A DNA stretch of 6,683 bases. It comes from Nannocystaceae bacterium (lineage in GTDB: Bacteria > Myxococcota_A > Polyangia > Nannocystales > Nannocystaceae). The stretch spans positions 1-6,683 of the forward strand of contig JAESSZ010000660.1 in the NCBI GenBank assembly GCA_016763875.1, read 5' to 3'. Position numbers and translations under genes: made by a program. The notes beneath the pieces are model-generated. The model saw only the letters and a list, made by a program, of their open reading frames with translations, did no database searches and was not told the DNA's origin. Each line of letters starts with the position of its first letter. The stretch's first letter is position 1. Shown here piece after piece: positions 5,314-6,683 of this stretch.

Positions 5314-6501
5314 TTACCTGAGGAACATCGTGACGGCCGCGCCGCCACCCGCAGCCAGCAACACGAACGCTGCGACCCAAACGATCGGCGACATCCCTCG
5401 CTTCGCCGGCCGCTTCGCCTTGGACGACTTTTTCTTGGCGGGGGCAGCCTTCTTGGCCACGACTTTCTTCGCGTCGGTTTTCTCAGGTGTCTCGGACTCG
5501 GCGGGCGGATTCTGCAGCGCTTCCCCGAATTCGCGCATCGTGGCGTAGCGCTCGTCCGGACTCTTGCGCATCGCCTTGAGAATCGCAGCCTCGGCCCACT
5601 TGGGAAGGTCCGGGAGAATCTCCCGCAGCGGCTTGGGCTCTTCGTTGAGCTGCTTGTAGATGACGTCGTACTCGTTCTTGCCAACGAACGGCGGCTTGCC
5701 GGTCAGCAACGCGTACGCGGTCGCCCCCAGCGAGTAGATGTCAGCGCGATGATCGACACGTCGCCCCAGCGCTTGCTCGGGCGCCATGAAGTCAGGCGTT
5801 CCCATCACGACTCCCGTCTGGGTCACGATGCTATCGGTGGGATTGGCCAGGCGTGCGATGCCGAAGTCGAGCACCTTCACGAAGTCATCGTTGTCGCCGC
5901 GCTTGATCCGATAGATGTTCGCAGGTTTGACGTCTCGGTGAACGATGCCTGCATCGTGAGCGGCCTGGAGCGCGTCACACAACTGCAGAACTATCGCGTG
6001 AGCGCGCTTCCATGGGAGTCGTTTCTCGCGCGCGAGCGTCTTGGAAAAATCCTCACCAACGAGATGCTCCATCACGAAGAATGCCGCCCCCGTGTTGGTC
6101 TGCCCAAAGTCGGTGACGTCGACGATGTGCTGGCTGCCGATGGAACTCGCTGCGCGGGCCTCACGCTTGAACCGACTCACCGCTTCGTTGAGGCGGCACA
6201 GCGACGGGCGCAGGACCTTGACCGCAAACTTCTTTCGGATGTCGACGTGCTCGGCCAAGAAGACCCAGCCCATCGCACCCTCCCCCACTTTCTCGACCAA
6301 TCGATACCGGTCCGCCAGCACCGTGCCCACCAGCAAGTCGGCCATCGAGTGCTTCGCGGCGCGAATACGAGGCTTGGCCGGCGGCGGTACGCTGCGCGTG
6401 ATCACCTCGGCGATTTTCCCGCGATCCGCCGGAGGCGTCGGTAGATGCCCAGACACCTTGTCAGGCTCTGCGTTCGGTGTGGGCGGCCGCGTATCGCTCA
6501 T
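5314..6501 (-). CDS. Tail-anchored Ser/Thr protein kinase with lysine/alanine-rich linker
   Basis: A 395-residue Hanks-type kinase from the ATG at 6501. Residues 1-58 are a proline-rich leader. The core (about 66-330) has GEGAMG (73-78), K95 in AVKVL, E114 in FKREAR, HRDVKPAN (188-195), DFGIAR (212-217), MGTPDFMAPEQ (233-243) and the lower-lobe DIYSLG (254-259); all catalytic residues are intact. It resembles the PknB-like kinases abundant in myxobacteria. After the core comes an acidic stretch (ESETPEK), a lysine/alanine-rich linker (about 341-368, AKKAAPAKKKSSKAKR) and one hydrophobic segment (373-393), then only two residues. It is therefore a tail-anchored protein with no outside sensor; the kinase should face the cytoplasm. 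A TTG at 6522 would add seven residues and is less likely. Convergent with murB. Substrates unknown. Confidence 0.95.
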   Translation of the reverse strand: MSDTRPPTPNAEPDKVSGHLPTPPADRGKIAEVITRSVPPPAKPRIRAAKHSMADLLVGTVLADRYRLVEKVGEGAMGWVFLAEHVDIRKKFAVKVLRPSLCRLNEAVSRFKREARAASSIGSQHIVDVTDFGQTNTGAAFFVMEHLVGEDFSKTLAREKRLPWKRAHAIVLQLCDALQAAHDAGIVHRDVKPANIYRIKRGDNDDFVKVLDFGIARLANPTDSIVTQTGVVMGTPDFMAPEQALGRRVDHRADIYSLGATAYALLTGKPPFVGKNEYDVIYKQLNEEPKPLREILPDLPKWAEAAILKAMRKSPDERYATMREFGEALQNPPAESETPEKTDAKKVVAKKAAPAKKKSSKAKRPAKRGMSPIVWVAAFVLLAAGGGAAVTMFLR

Positions 6502-6683
6502 CGGACCCGTAACTCTGCACAATCAGGTATCACGCCTGCCGCGCACTTGGCTAGCCGGGCATGACGGAGGCCGGATATCCGCAAAACGTGCCCAGCGGGG
6601 CCAAGACGCGGCGCAGAGAGCGGTGACAGTTGCCTCACGGCGATATCGGGCGGCTAGCGCCGCTACGATCCAACACGAATGCC
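6502..6683. promoter_or_regulatory. Upstream region of the tail-anchored kinase; no gene seen
   Basis: In 182 bases no convincing gene is visible on either strand; the one long open minus frame has no start of its own and poor-looking translation. The promoter of the kinase should lie here, but I see no good -35/-10 pair. A ten-base perfect palindrome CGGATATCCG (6572-6581) and an eight-base palindrome CGATATCG (6641-6648) share the centre GATATC, 68 bases apart. GCGGC/GCCGC (6650-6663) forms a small hairpin. An ATG at 6679-6681 could begin a rightward gene beyond the edge. Confidence 0.4.

Noticed and set aside
5137..6444. Long plus-strand ORF of 435 codons opposite the third kinase
   Set aside because: It is antisense to a kinase with every catalytic motif, and begins inside murB. 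The length comes from the high GC content.
6561..6623. Short ORF from ATG at 6561 in the right-hand intergenic region
   Set aside because: It has only 20 codons, no ribosome binding site and a basic, low-information translation.

Overview
The window looks like chromosomal DNA from a high-GC member of the Myxococcota, or a closely related former deltaproteobacterial lineage. Three full-grade Hanks-type Ser/Thr kinases of different subfamilies lie within 6.7 kb. They accompany an ECF-type sigma factor with no recognisable anti-sigma gene and a TetR-family regulator. The first kinase has the wording of a kinase type I associate with Nannocystaceae and Polyangia (PELDRKIAVKLLRP-like and HRDFKPEN). 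The lineage is judged from protein style only, with no database search.

Layout, left to right. (1) 1-1006, minus strand: N-terminal two thirds of a soluble Ser/Thr kinase that runs off the left edge. (2) 1007-1115: divergent intergenic region. (3) 1116-1733, plus: ECF-type sigma factor, followed after 9 nt by a 71-residue two-helix membrane protein (1743-1958) and an overlapping 46-codon ORF (about 1949-2089) that is either a tiny gene or the displaced end of a longer one. (4) 3900-2102, minus: a TetR-family regulator whose stop codon overlaps the TTG start of a second, membrane-anchored kinase by 4 nt, so the two form one operon. (5) 3901-4193: intergenic region with inverted repeats between divergent tetR and murB. 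(6) 4194-5282, plus: murB, the peptidoglycan precursor reductase and the only housekeeping enzyme here. (7) 6501-5314, minus: a third kinase with a lysine/alanine-rich linker and a C-terminal membrane anchor. (8) 6502-6683: its upstream region, with no convincing gene.

Together this is a signalling and regulatory neighbourhood. Two units are the most suggestive. One is the divergent kinase and sigma/small membrane protein pair; the other is the translationally coupled TetR and membrane-kinase pair. Both fit a model in which kinases control transcription regulators directly, but nothing in the sequence proves phosphorylation of either regulator. All three kinases keep every catalytic residue I can check. 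I see no mobile element, CRISPR array, tRNA or rRNA.
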